From positions 186,001 through 250,000 of the forward strand of contig JALNQF010000007.1 in NCBI GenBank assembly GCA_028456385.1: a stretch of 64,000 nt of DNA. Reading direction: 5' to 3'. The DNA comes from Ophiosphaerella korrae (lineage: Eukaryota > Ascomycota > Dothideomycetes > Pleosporales > Phaeosphaeriaceae). This document shows positions 24,301 to 34,924 of the stretch, piece by piece (positions within the stretch are counted from its first letter, which is position 1; each line of letters starts with the position of its first letter). The translations under genes and the position numbers were made by a program. The notes below the pieces were generated by a model. The model made no database searches. It was given only the letters and a program-made list of their open reading frames with translations, and was not told where the DNA came from.

Positions 24301-24475
24301 ATTCTCAAGCCTACCACTGAACAATGAGTTTGACGACGGCGAATTTGATTCCCTCCTGAACTTAGACGTTGTAGGAGAGACATTTACTTTTGACGACAGC
24401 ACATTTGAAGGAGGCATGGGCGACATGGATTGGTTTGGCAGCGCTGTCGACATAAGTTTAGCCCTCGAAGCATAA
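21393..24475 (+). CDS. Zn(II)2Cys6 transcription factor of the cutinase TF1-beta / FarA-FarB type
   Basis: Four exons: 21393-21637, 21875-22050, 22106-22611, 22793-24475 (2610 nt, 869 aa). The Zn2Cys6 cluster has cysteines 44, 47, 54, 63, 66 and 73, with motif SKACQCCRARKVRC then PCTNCRLDEVEC, followed by the basic linker RRKKKW. The fungal-specific middle homology domain covers about residues 195-600 (YVEFVHPYMPLLDLHDF, WHWMGVATSVAHTIGLHRNP, RIWWSTYMRDRLIALGMRRP). The C-terminal 250 residues are Ser/Thr/Asp-rich and probably the activation region. Related regulators in Fusarium (CTF1) and Aspergillus (FarA/FarB) control cutinase and fatty-acid genes through CCGAGG-type sites. Introns 1 (237 nt) and 3 (181 nt) are longer than most others here, so exon 2's start is the weakest junction. 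The regulated genes are inferred, not shown. Confidence 0.85.
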
Positions 24476-25297
24476 TCCGTTCACATCACACGATTTCTAC
24501 GCGTTCCACCCTTCTTAGGCCGGTTCAAAAGTTTTTCTTTTCTTTTCTTAGTATTTGGTTCGAGTTATCCTACGAAAGATATCCACCAATTTCCTTGTCT
24601 ATTGCATAGCACGGCGTACTTTTGTTGGGATAGAGGAAATGAATGGCAGGCTACATATAATAAACCCAGGGTCGGATTGGATTGGATGGGATGGAACATT
24701 CTGCAGATATTATCAGATATATGTAATTATGAATTCAAAAGGCAGTTCTCATACAACACATGACGAAATACCACATTCTCTCTTCTCCAGCCATGTCACT
24801 ATTTGCAATTGCCGCAGCTCCTGTTTTCAAATGTGCGATCTGCGCTGCATGCTAATTCGTGCTCCGCTTTCATCGACTTGCAGCCACCAACGCTCGACGG
24901 ATGCCTCCATTTATCCGTCCATCATCACTCGACCCCTCTTCGCCCCTGCACGTTGACAGCAGGTGGGGCCTTTTCCCCATCACTGTTTCCCCGCGCCGTA
25001 CAGCAGGCAGCGAAAGCTGGCGTGACGTCTACATATCCTTGTTTCCCCAACCATAACGGATGTGAGGGCTGATATGAGTATGCGGCGTGTAGAGGAATGC
25101 TGTTCTCTGTGGTAAAACATATCTGCTCGACGAAATAGTCTCGATATGGAGATTCCTGCACATGGAGCATGACGCTATCAAGACGAAAGTATAAGCATGG
25201 TTGAAATGCTCCTACTTGGTATTAAATTTACGGAGAAGAAGGATTAATATGGTCTAGATGGTGTTCTGATTCGCGATGCGTCTCTGCTCGCCATGGT
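24476..25297. other. Intergenic, convergent 3' regions
   Basis: About 820 bases between the stops of the Zn2Cys6 regulator (+) and ethanolamine kinase (-). Pyrimidine-rich stretches, no supported gene. Confidence 0.5.
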
Positions 25298-26654
25298 CTA
25301 CTCCTCTTGTGCCCACCTCTTTTCCCTTTCTGTCGGCCTCTGCTCTTTCCACGCCCAGTATTCATCGAGCCTTACTAATGCATAGCTCGCATAGTCAAAG
25401 TCAATCAGTGATATTTGTGCCTGAATCAGGGCCCAGATGCCCCAGTAGAAGCCAGGGACGCCTCTGAAAGCGTCCACCTGCTCGAACAGCTCTTCTAAGT
25501 CTGAGTCCTTGTATGTTCGGTTCTGGTGGGTGCTGAAGCTGCGGAGATATTCGCGGAGGAAAGCACGACGGGTGCTTCGTGTAGGTATAGCATTGGGGTC
25601 GCAATCGAAACCACCCCATTCAGCAAAGTGGTTGGCGAGATCGAACGACGCAGGCGCAGGCGTGGCGTACTCGTAGTCGATGAATGACACGGTAGCGGCA
25701 GCCTCGGGCTCCTGAGAGCCGCCTGACGCGCTCGATCGACGCGAGGCCGAAGCAGATGAGGGAGAGGGCTCGATTATCACATTACCGGAGAGGAGGTCGC
25801 AATGGGCGAAGACAAATTCAGTGGCACCGCCGATACCTTGTGTATCGCCTAGCAACTTGGTCAAGCCCTTGAGTTCGTGCATCAATTGGTCTCGTTGGGT
25901 GGATTGCGCAATGGTGCTTGTTGGAAGCGCAAGGATCCATCGCTGCATGGTAGTCCACACATTGGGAATAGGCTTGCCCGGTGTGAGTTGTGCCATGTCA
26001 GCCAGAGAAGCACGTTTGTTGTGAGGTGACAGTTGTGAAGGGGCAGGACATGTGCTGCTGATGCTCGATATAGGTAATGTTGCATGCCATTCTCCCAGCC
26101 TCTGAGCTACTCCTCTCCAAATTTCTGGTCGACGCAGGTCGGCAGGCGCGCACACACTACCTTGAATGAACTTGTAAAGGAGACCGTTCTCAAACCGGGC
26201 GTGTAATGAAGGCGCAAGGCCGTGGCGGGCAAGCAGAGAGTGCGACCGAGTCTCCTCTGTGTAGACTATTAGCGATGGGAAGTGGTTGTAACTGGGTAGT
26301 TTTGCATACTCTCGCGGTCAATGAGGACATCGGTGCCCTTACCATATGCACGCAGCAGTATGGCTTCCTCATCTATCTCTGCCTTTGAGAGATCTGGCAG
26401 TTTGTTCACCGCTTTTAGAAGCTGTACATTACTCAGTTGAGATTGTTTAACTTGGTGACAACTGAGACCCAACAGCTACATACCGTATTGGTAATGCCAT
26501 CAGTGAACCTCACAAACTCGATTGTGTTTTTGGACTCTTGCCAGTCGGGTCGCAGCGTGAGGATGAGACTGAGGGCGGAATTGTGCGAATCGGAATTGTC
26601 ATAGTACTGCGGTATGAACCGTAGCGAATCATAGGGTGACTGTGCTTTGCTCAT
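25298..26654 (-). CDS. EKI1: Ethanolamine kinase (choline/ethanolamine kinase family)
   Basis: Three exons: 26654-26484, 26421-26310, 26265-25298 (1251 nt, 416 aa). It phosphorylates ethanolamine with ATP, the first step of the CDP-ethanolamine branch of phosphatidylethanolamine synthesis, in the cytosol. RFTDGITNT followed by LLKAVN corresponds to the ATP-binding FTDGITNKL segment of ethanolamine kinases (choline kinases differ here). ENGLLYKFIQG, the Brenner-like catalytic motif HCDLLSGNVI (Asp about residue 241) and the metal-binding SFIDYEYA (about residues 278-285) are all present. The first intron falls right after GITNT. A Ser-rich insert separates the two catalytic motifs. Choline activity cannot be excluded. 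Confidence 0.88.
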
Positions 26655-27112
26655 GATGACGGCTAGCTACTGCTGGTTTTATTTGACTGGTCTGGTCAGC
26701 ACAAGATGTCGTCCTAAATTTGACAAGTTGAGGCAGTCAAGCATGACCCTGAGGTTGCATGTGACAATCTGGGATCCCAATTGTTGCTGTAGAGGGACAC
26801 GCGAAGAGCGGGATCGGGATTACGTACCAAGCAAGGCAGAATTGCAAGCTGAGGCGAAGAGGCGTCGTGTATCAAAAAAAAGGGTGACAATGCAAGAGCA
26901 ATTGCAGGCACAATTCGGCGCCGTTCTCAGGGTCGCGTGGGCCTTTCAAGGGGCAGCTAGCGCCCCCGCCGGTTAGCCACCACTCGCCCTGGACCCTGGA
27001 GCCACAGTGACGTCTGGTCCCAGATCTGCCCTGCCGGGTACTCTTACCTCACTCCACACATGCCTGCACCGCCTGCATCCACACCTGCTCTACCACTTTC
27101 TGATAAGCTAAG

Positions 27113-27331
27113 ATGAGCACCGACAAGCCTCCCCAATGCCTCGTCGCGGGTAAGTCGGATCCGCGTGTCCAAGTCGCTCAGCAAACACGCAAGCAAACAT
27201 GCACGTGTCCATATATAGACAAACTGCCGATAGTCAAATTGGATGACGTTGTAGGCTCCTGGCTCTCACCCCACGTAGTATTCACGGGCGATGAAGAGCC
27301 GCTGCGTTTGGCCGGCACAGCGCAACTCTGA
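27113..27331 (+). CDS. Possible 49-residue micro-protein, one intron
   Basis: ATG at 27113; exon 1 27113-27149; an intron with strong GTAAGT donor and CATATATAG acceptor (27150-27218); exon 2 27219-27331. The spliced frame gives 49 aa beginning MSTDKPPQCLVA and containing VKLDDVVGSWLSP. The unspliced frame is also open (72 aa). I do not recognise it and see no domain. It lies divergently from the ethanolamine kinase and ends 120 bases before the IML2 stop. It could equally be a chance ORF with splice-like ends. Confidence 0.33.
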   Translation: MSTDKPPQCLVAGKSDPRVQVAQQTRKQTCTCPYIDKLPIVKLDDVVGSWLSPHVVFTGDEEPLRLAGTAQL

Positions 27332-27451
27332 ACTGGCAGTATCGCGACTCAGTGCTTGACATAGTTTGACATTACTTATGTCGCCGAACGTACCGGCTAC
27401 ATTGTATCTGTGGTTTCAACCGAAACGATATAGACTACGTATACCTAGGCA

Positions 27452-30014
27452 TCAGCACTGTATGCCATACTTTCTCAGCGTATCCTTGCCAGTTGTAACC
27501 TTCATCCCAATTCTGTATTAGATATTCGTCAGTAAGGCCCAAAACAGTAAACCATCAAGCGCAATTGCATACCTAGCGTCCAAATCGAACCCATCCCATT
27601 CCGTCACTTCCTGTAACCAGTCTTTGCATTTGTTAAGAGTGTCGATATGCTGAACAGGCTGTTGATCTGCATCAGCCTCGCGCCAGAGATTCGCAGCCAT
27701 TTCGTAGCGTGCACACGGCGCAGTCCAACTGTCCCTCAGATTGCCCTTGAAAAGTATCTTGTCGGTAGGAATAATATCTGTCTCGAGAATAGCTTTCGCC
27801 TCAGAAGTTTTACCCATGTTTCGAAGGACAGATGCACGTAAAACGGCCAATATAGACTTCTCGTCCAACTCCTCCTTCTCCCAATGCGGATTGGCCGACG
27901 TTTCGCTCCAAGCAAGGTTCTCTAACGACACCTCGAGGTGATCGATTCGCATGCGTTTGGTCCCATTCCAGAAATATATCATCTCTTCCAGCGGAGAGAC
28001 GCCAATCGCATCTATAAAGTCACAATTCCACTCTTTTGCTCTGGCTTCCCATTTCTGAATCTTACGATTGACAAAGACGTCAAACGGCAACTGACGGCCC
28101 ATAAACTTCTTCTTGCCAATGTTTGGCTGCACTTTTTGGAAGAATTCGGTAGCCCTTAACGCGTATTTCTTCGCAGCTTCCGCGTCGCTGGTTTTGCTCC
28201 GTCTATAAAGCTCAACGTAAGCGGCTCCGACAATGTACCAGTACAGGCCGTGACTCCAATTATTGAGCTCGATGCAAGTCTGGAAGGCAGTGGCTGTAGC
28301 TTCATAATCGTGCATGTACATGCTATTCAGACTACGTTCGAACCAGCCGAGTGCTTCAAGCTGCCTGAGTGGAGACTTTCCTGCTTCTGCCACGAACTTG
28401 ACTGCTTTCTCTAGTTCCTTGTTTGCGGCCAACATTCGCGATTCTTCGAGCAGCCAGAGATGACTCTTTGGGTACCGCTCTCGCATTGTACGTAGTAACG
28501 TTTTGCATTTCTCCTTTGGATAGGCACCTTCACCCATGCTGGGAACAATATCGCAGATACTTGTGAATCCATTTAAGTAGCCCATGAGAACTACGCCAGC
28601 CATAGCGCCATGGATATCTTGAAATTTGGTTGCTTGCCATAGCATCTGCATGCCTCGGTCCCGATCGCCCTTGAAACCCACAATCTTGAGCAAAGTTGCA
28701 AAAGTAGGTGGGATGAAGGAGAGGAGGATTAGAAGCATCCCAAAACAGAAATTAGATCCTGCAAGCACGAATGTATCGACTGGATGGTCACTGAACGTCG
28801 AGATATCTACCTCCACACCAGTTGAGTCGTCCATTGTAAGCTGTTCAAAATCGTCAATAATCTCGGGAACTGAGTTAGATGGGTTGTCCTTTGTCGAAGT
28901 TAAACTTGACACCGAGCTGGAGTCGACGTCTAGCCTTTTCTGAGCATTGTCTAATGCAATCGAGCCATCTTGGCCAACTGGTACGGCAAGATGACCCATG
29001 TATTCTGGAAGGGTTTCTTTGACTTCAGTGTCTTCTTTAGCATCCACAAAGTCAAAATCATCATCACCGTTACCAGCTGGTTTCTTTTTTTCCATCGCTG
29101 TATCGTTTGTTACTGTGATCTTTTCTGTGTCTGGGGTCTGTTTAAGACCGACAGTTGAAGCATTGGCAGATGCATGAGCAGAAACAGGTCTGGAAGTTTT
29201 GGGGCCTCTGCTTTCTTGTTTATGACGCATTGACCCTCCTTTCAACGACTTATTGGAGCTGGCCGAGTTGACGCTGCTTGTGCTTCTCTGTTTCATGAAA
29301 TTCTTCTCATTTTCCATTACAGCTTCCATGGCAAGATATGCCTTCCTCAACTTGTAGAAGCTTTTGATGGCCTCGGTCAAACTCTCATTGAGCAGGCCAA
29401 CCACTGCACTCATCAATTGTGCTTCTGCCTGACACACTACGTACTCAGTCCCGGGAGGATAAATCGGCGAGCGATAAGCGTTTGGATCTTTCGCTACTCG
29501 TCGTTGGTGCTCGTATGCAGTATTTTCGGCTTGGTATAGGGCATTCGCGGCTGCAAATAATGTTAGCCAAAATTATGAGTATTGATTTAATTGTATGATC
29601 AGACCTTGGCGCATGGTCTCTTGTTCGAAACCCAGAGTTGTCCTTATGAACATACACACTCCAATCCCTAGCTGTGCTTTGTGAGTGCTTGACTGCATGC
29701 GCCGTAACTGGCTGTATACAAGGAGGACGCACTTGGTGAAATGACGAGCTGCCTTTGCTGAGGTGTGCTTCAGCTGACTCCAGATCATCGTTCATGATGT
29801 GTGTAACCGCTATTTCCATATGATATTAGTATTGCTTGCGTTTATGGGCCTATCAATACCATACAGCTCATGGCATCATGTACTACAGGTCGTGTTAGCA
29901 GTTGCGATATAGGCTAGTTACAGGATACTCACTTTGAGCAAGCTCATCAAGAGCATTGAGACTCTTTGTATGAGTAGGCGTGTGGCCCTTCAGCCAACCA
30001 CCTACTTTAAACAT
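27452..30014 (-). CDS. IML2: IML2-family protein (TPR-like, inclusion-body clearance / mitochondrial outer membrane)
   Basis: Seven exons: 30014-29933, 29882-29865, 29809-29733, 29671-29605, 29550-27573, 27512-27452, counting the 18-nt exon 29882-29865 (six joined segments; 2283 nt, 760 aa). The N-terminus reads MFKVGGWLKG; then come IMNDDLESAEAHL, GSSSFHQLGIGVCMFIR, TLGFEQETMRQAANAL, a Ser/Lys-rich low-complexity insert (about residues 150-330), FCFGMLLILLSFIPPTF and helical repeats (AVKFVAEAGKSPLRQLEALGW). The final exon restores the usual end LDARIGMKVTTGKDTL. In yeast, Iml2 is a lipid-droplet/mitochondria-associated protein needed to clear inclusion bodies. The last intron has no stop before 27518, so an unspliced reading ends falsely there. 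The precise exon count is six; the first word above includes no further exon. Confidence 0.88.
29865..29882 (-). other. 18-nt microexon of IML2
   Basis: Flanked by introns 29932-29883 and 29864-29810. Each has a GT donor, an AG acceptor and a branch-like CTAAC or ACTAAT. Including it gives QIHDAMSSVTHIMNDD in frame; skipping it also stays in frame (18 nt), so it could be alternative. Confidence 0.65.
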
Positions 30015-30584
30015 ATTACAGGCCGGATATTATTGCAAGACACAAAAGGCGATGCTCAACCACAAAGATAGACAAAGAGGAAACACGAAGAGCTGAGGAG
30101 AAAATGGCAGCGACAATCAAGCGGTTGGACAAGTTAGACAAAAGCTAGGACATCAAATGCTGTTAATTGCTAGGCCGGAGAATGCTTACTGCTTCATCCG
30201 GTTGCTCGGGGCTACCTGAACGCCGTACGTCATGACAGTATCCGAGAGCTTCCTGCTTGCTTCCCGGAGCTGCCTGAATCGCATCTTGGTGGGCTTTACG
30301 GAGAGTTAGAGGACCGTGCAAGCTATCGCTTAATTTCCATCAAGCCAAGATCGCCCTAATTCGCGATTTCACATTGTTGGCACTAGAAATAGGTACCCCG
30401 CGGTGTCAGAGCAGGATGGATAAGCACGTGATCGTGACAGTCGCCTGCGCTAAGCTTCTCGCCGCAAGAGCCGCAACCTAAGTTTGTCCACATCTTGAAG
30501 CTGCTCACCAATACCAACAACAATCAGCTTTGGAGCAACACGTCACGCAAACTTCCCAAATTATACTCAGTATAGCTGGCCACG
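30015..30584. promoter_or_regulatory. Divergent promoter region IML2 / SEM1
   Basis: 570 bases between two divergent starts. A palindromic CACGTG (E-box-like) is at 30425-30430, 155 bases upstream of SEM1. Confidence 0.45.
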
Positions 30585-30914
30585 ATGTCCAGCAACGCCC
30601 AAGGCTCCACTGCGAAGAACGACAAAGCTACCGTTAGCGATTCGAAGAATGGTGAACAACCGTCCTCACAAGATAAGAAGCCTGCCGTACTAGAAGAGGA
30701 TGACGAGTTCGAGGACTTCCCCGTTGAGGACTGGACTGAGGAAGAGACTCAGATCCCTAGCGGTAACGCGCATCTATGGGAAGAGAGCTGGGATGACGAT
30801 GATACCAATGAGGACTTTGCAGTGCAATTAAGGTACGAGAGTTATGATAAGATGAGTCATGAATATTAAGGGCTTACGAAATATAGGGAGGAATTGAAGA
30901 AGCTCGGTAAATGA
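30585..30914 (+). CDS. SEM1: 26S proteasome lid subunit SEM1/DSS1
   Basis: Two exons: 30585-30832 and 30887-30914 (276 nt, 91 aa). The N-terminal half is Ser/Lys-rich and disordered. The C-terminal half has the two acidic-aromatic motifs of the family, [12 protein letters not shown] and [13 protein letters not shown], then [16 protein letters not shown], the usual helical tail, which is completed by the nine-codon second exon. Sem1 stabilises the proteasome lid and also serves TREX-2 and BRCA2-type complexes. It ends 293 bases from the convergent PGK1 stop. Confidence 0.96.
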
Positions 30915-31207
30915 ACGAGATGATGTTATCACATCCCCTTCACAGGGCAATCCTCTGGCATACGAGACGAGCCTTAGGCATCCACACGAAGTGACGACGT
31001 AGCTATCGAGTGATTAAGGCGTACGGAGGCAAAGCAAATATAACAGGTGGCCGCATGCTACAACCGTATTTGTACAACGGGCTGGTGAAAGTGTAATCCA
31101 ACTTTGATCACGATTGAGAAGAGCTATCTATAGAGCATAACCCAATCACAGTCTTGATGATGTGCCTTCATCACTAAGCCTACATCCTACACATCTCCGC
31201 AAATGAT

Positions 31208-32578
31208 CTACTTACTTGACAGTGCCGACACACCTGGCAAGTCCTTGCCCTCCAGCAATTCAAGCGACGCACCACCGCCAGTCGACACGTGGGAGAGCTT
31301 GTCCTCAACACCATACTTGGCAGCCACTGTCGCTGTATCACCACCTCCAATGATGACAATCTTTCCGCTCTGCGCTGCAGCTACGGCAGCATCGAGTGTC
31401 TCTTTTGTGCCCTTGGCAAACTTGTCGAACTCAAATACACCTGCAGGTCCGTTCCATAGGATAGTCTTTGCTTCACTGATGGCGTCCTTGTAGAGTTTAA
31501 TCGACTTGTCACCGCAGTCCAGGCCCATCCAGCCATCTGGGATACCATCTTCATCTGTCGCATAACCAACCTGAGCATCTTTGTCGAATTTGTCGGCTGT
31601 GACGTAGTCTACTGGCAAAACAATCTTGACGTTGTTCTTCTTCGCCTTCTCTACGAGATCCTTGACAGTTTTGCTACCAGCCTCGTCGAACAAGCTGTTT
31701 CCAATCTTGACACCCTCGAGAGTCTTCTTGAACGTAAAGGACATGCCACCACAAATGATTAGGCTGTCAACTTTGCCAAGCAGATTGTCAATGAGTTGGA
31801 TTTTGTCTGAAACCTTGGCACCACCGAGGATGGCGAGGAAAGGACGTTTGGGATTTTCGAGGGCTTGTGCGAAGTAGTCGAGTTCCTTCTTGACGAGGAA
31901 ACCGGAAGCTTTTTGTGGAAGGTCGACACCGACCATGGAGCTGTGGGCACGATGGGCAGTTCCAAAGGCATCGTCTATGCATAATACTTAGTATAGTACG
32001 TTTGGTAGCAGAGCCACTGCACTTACTGATGTATACATCGCCGAGGGCAGTCAAGCCCTTTCTGAACTCATCCACCTTGCTCTTATCAACCTTCCGTTTC
32101 TTGCCCTCCTCATCCTTGTAGCTGCCCTCTTCCTCAGCATGGAAGCGCAGGTTCTCCAGGAGAATGACTTGTCCATCACTAGCCTTGTTTACGGTTTCTT
32201 CGACCTCCTTGCCCACAGAGTCCTCGGTAAAGGTCACGGTGGTACCCAGAAGCTTCTCGAGCTCGGGAACAACCGGCTTGAGGCTGTACTTCGGATTGGG
32301 CTTGCCGTCAGGCCGGCCGAGATGGCTCATGAGAATAACAGCTTTCGCACCATTATCGCGCGCATATTTGATTGTTGAGAGGGCACCAACAATGCGTTGG
32401 TTGTTTGTAATCTTCTTGTCTCCATCAAGAGGGACGTTGAAGTCAACCTGAGAAGTGTCTCGTTAGAAGGACCACTGACCATTATTGATAGTGCGATTTT
32501 TGTCTGACTTACTCGAATAAGTACGCGCTTGCCCTTAAGATCAACGTCCGCAATAGAGAGCTTGTTTGAGAGAGACAT
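31208..32578 (-). CDS. PGK1: Phosphoglycerate kinase
   Basis: Three exons: 32578-32513, 32447-32027, 31974-31208 (1254 nt, 417 aa, the normal length). It interconverts 1,3-bisphosphoglycerate/ADP and 3-phosphoglycerate/ATP in cytosolic glycolysis. The visible motifs are [13 protein letters not shown] (restored across intron 1), [36 protein letters not shown] (restored across intron 2), [21 protein letters not shown] and the nucleotide-binding [13 protein letters not shown]. The protein ends ALSSK. All conserved substrate-binding blocks are present, so it should be active. Introns are 65 and 52 nt, GT-AG. Confidence 0.98.
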
Positions 32579-33281
32579 AGCGTTGTGTCTGGGATCTGTG
32601 ATGATGTATCGTCAATTGGTGCTTGAATAAATCTCAGATATCAACTATATATTTTGGATGATCAATTCCGTTTATATATGGATTGAGAGAGGGCTTGCTT
32701 ACATAGAGAGGATGAGAAGATGGTTTGGTGATGTGTAAGGGACGCTGAGTGTTTGTTGTTGAGTTCACTATATCATAGAGCTCTAGCGGGGCAGGCGCGG
32801 GGTGGGGTGAGACAGATTCCAGCACCAACTCGAGCTTCTTATCAAATCACAATAGCAATTAGATGAGAAAACGCCGGGCCAAGGAAACCCGCGCGAAATT
32901 ATGACAGCTACGATGGTTGGCTGGCTCCAGTACTGTTTCGTTGCGCCTTCAATAGGGCGCTCCCGCGGCCGGGAGAGACTTCGGCCGCTATGGACAATCA
33001 CTACTTCTTTGCTCGAGGACAGAGTTTTACATCGATTTGAATTGGAGACTTGCTAATAAGACATTCTTATACACTTTAGCGAGAGGATATAGGCCAGAAC
33101 ACATTCACACCCAACAGGATATGATCAACCTGACGCCGTATAATGCCTGAACGCCAATCCGCCAGACCGAACATGCAAAGGCGCATCGCGCAAGCCTTTC
33201 AAGCATTGCCGTCAATGTCGGAACCATAACCCAAAACCGCCGCGCTGAAGGATCAAGGATGCAAAGAGGAGGGTAGTATAT
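32579..33281. promoter_or_regulatory. PGK1 upstream region
   Basis: About 700 bases between the PGK1 start and the end of the Mpv17-like gene (both minus). It should hold the strong PGK1 promoter. No individual element is asserted and no ORF is convincing. Confidence 0.4.
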
Positions 33282-34359
33282 CTACGAAGTTGTTTCGTCG
33301 GCCGAGTTTGTGAGGGAGAGGTACGCTGTCCATGCGATACCAACGGTCGAGACGAAAGGCTGCGTATAAAGTCAGTAATGAAAATAACCAATATGCGGCG
33401 TACAACATACAATCTGGTACTGGATAGGCATGACTCGGAAGTTGATGATCTGCACCGTCGGCCAAACCATGAAATTGGCTTTCAAGGCAGGTATATAAAT
33501 GTCCTGAAACTTGCGCTGCACCGCGCGCTTCCCACCACCTTCAGCGATTGTCATGAAGGTAAAAAAGCAGGCAAGACCTGACAGAGTCAGCAAGCTGTAG
33601 GTTTCGCATGGAAGTGTATCCTTGCCCGCTGGTGCAAACAAAAACTGATCAAACGCAACGCGCTTCAATGCAGGTAACCATGTCGAGGTTTTGCTTATTG
33701 GAAAGGTGGACGATAAGAACCTAAACCACCTATGCTGAAGCGGTGACATGATGAAACCATATGACATGAACCTCACGGTTCGCTCAAAATCGAAAGGCGG
33801 TGGTAATCGCTTCGAGTCTGGGATGAGGTCGTGGTCGTTGAGAGGGTTCCTCTTGTCCAGCTCGTGAATCTCAATCGCAAGGAAATCATCTTTGCCTAGG
33901 CCGCCCTTCTTGCGCACTGCGCGCTGCCGGACAGCAGTCAAAGTCTGGGCTACTGTATCTGCGATGCCACCCAACACCTGTAATTTGTGGTTAGCTTGCA
34001 TCCCAAACCATGTTCACCCATTCTGTTGCTGTGTTGCGCTCGGCGCGATGGTATTCAAGATACATACAGCGTTCGTGATCATCGTAGTGAGGACTGCGCA
34101 TAGGGTCAGCGCGACACATACCAATCAAAGTGCTAGGCGGGATGGTACCTGGTCGTTGGGCGTAATAGCTGTTGTATTTGCGTGCGAGGAGTGAGACGGC
34201 GGCCATCTGCAGGAGGAAGACTGCAGCGTGGAGTAACGGCTGGTGAAAGACAGCGTGTCAGTGCTGATCGTGTGCTCAAGAATGCGAATCGCTCACAATC
34301 TTTCCATAGATCCAACGGCTGTTCAGTTGATAGAGTACTCTGCGTCGGGTGCTTTCCAT
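33282..34359 (-). CDS. Mpv17/PMP22-family membrane protein
   Basis: Five exons: 34359-34297, 34239-34149, 34093-34068 (only 26 nt), 33977-33411, 33359-33282 (825 nt, 274 aa). The N-terminus MESTRRRVLYQ leads to a first hydrophobic segment, LLHAAVFLLQMAAVSLLA, then VLTTMITNAVLGGIADTVAQT, the family hallmark. A charged, fungal-type insert follows (about residues 75-110), then FMSYGFIMSPLQHRWFRFL, FDQFLFAP, WPTVQIINFRVMPIQYQI and PFVSTVGIAWTAYLSLTNS. Family members are inner mitochondrial or peroxisomal membrane channels; which organelle applies here cannot be decided. An ATG at 34001 would drop the first 60 residues and is rejected. Confidence 0.9.
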
Positions 34360-34924
34360 GGTGGCGGTTTGACAGACGTCAAAAGTGGCAGTATTAGATA
34401 GTTGCGATGACGTTCGTGAGACGTATGTAGGTCCGTGTAACAGCCGTTACACCCGTTCCGTTTGTCGCAAACTCCAGTACAGTGTGTTCGTGAAGGTATG
34501 GGGTTGCGAGGAGTGGTGATGTCGTCTGGATGGTGTGGCAGGTCCTGCCTGTAGCCGCTGCTGGGGTTGATGACGAGAGGGGTTTCGGGCATGCCATCAA
34601 GTCATCGAGGCGCAGGCAGCGGGTCGCTCGGTCACCGCTCGCAAATCGCAACTAGACATGTCGATCCTGGTGCGCGGTTTCAGGCTTCTCACCGTGAGTA
34701 TTTCACCATGAAATTTATTCTCCTCCGTCTAGGCTGGAGTACCCTTGCTACGATTTGAGACGTTTGGCGTGGTCACTCGCCAAGACGTCGCAACTTGACC
34801 ACAGGCACCGCACAAGAAAACTAGATAGACAAGTTGCCAAATAAAATAAAGGCTATAATAAGACTCCCGCTGTGTAGTTGAAGTACACTTTCGAACCACT
34901 AGTTTGAAGTGCTAGCCAAAATCA
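34360..34924. other. Intergenic
   Basis: About 560 bases between the Mpv17-like promoter side and the 3' end of the glycosyltransferase gene. No supported gene. Confidence 0.45.
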
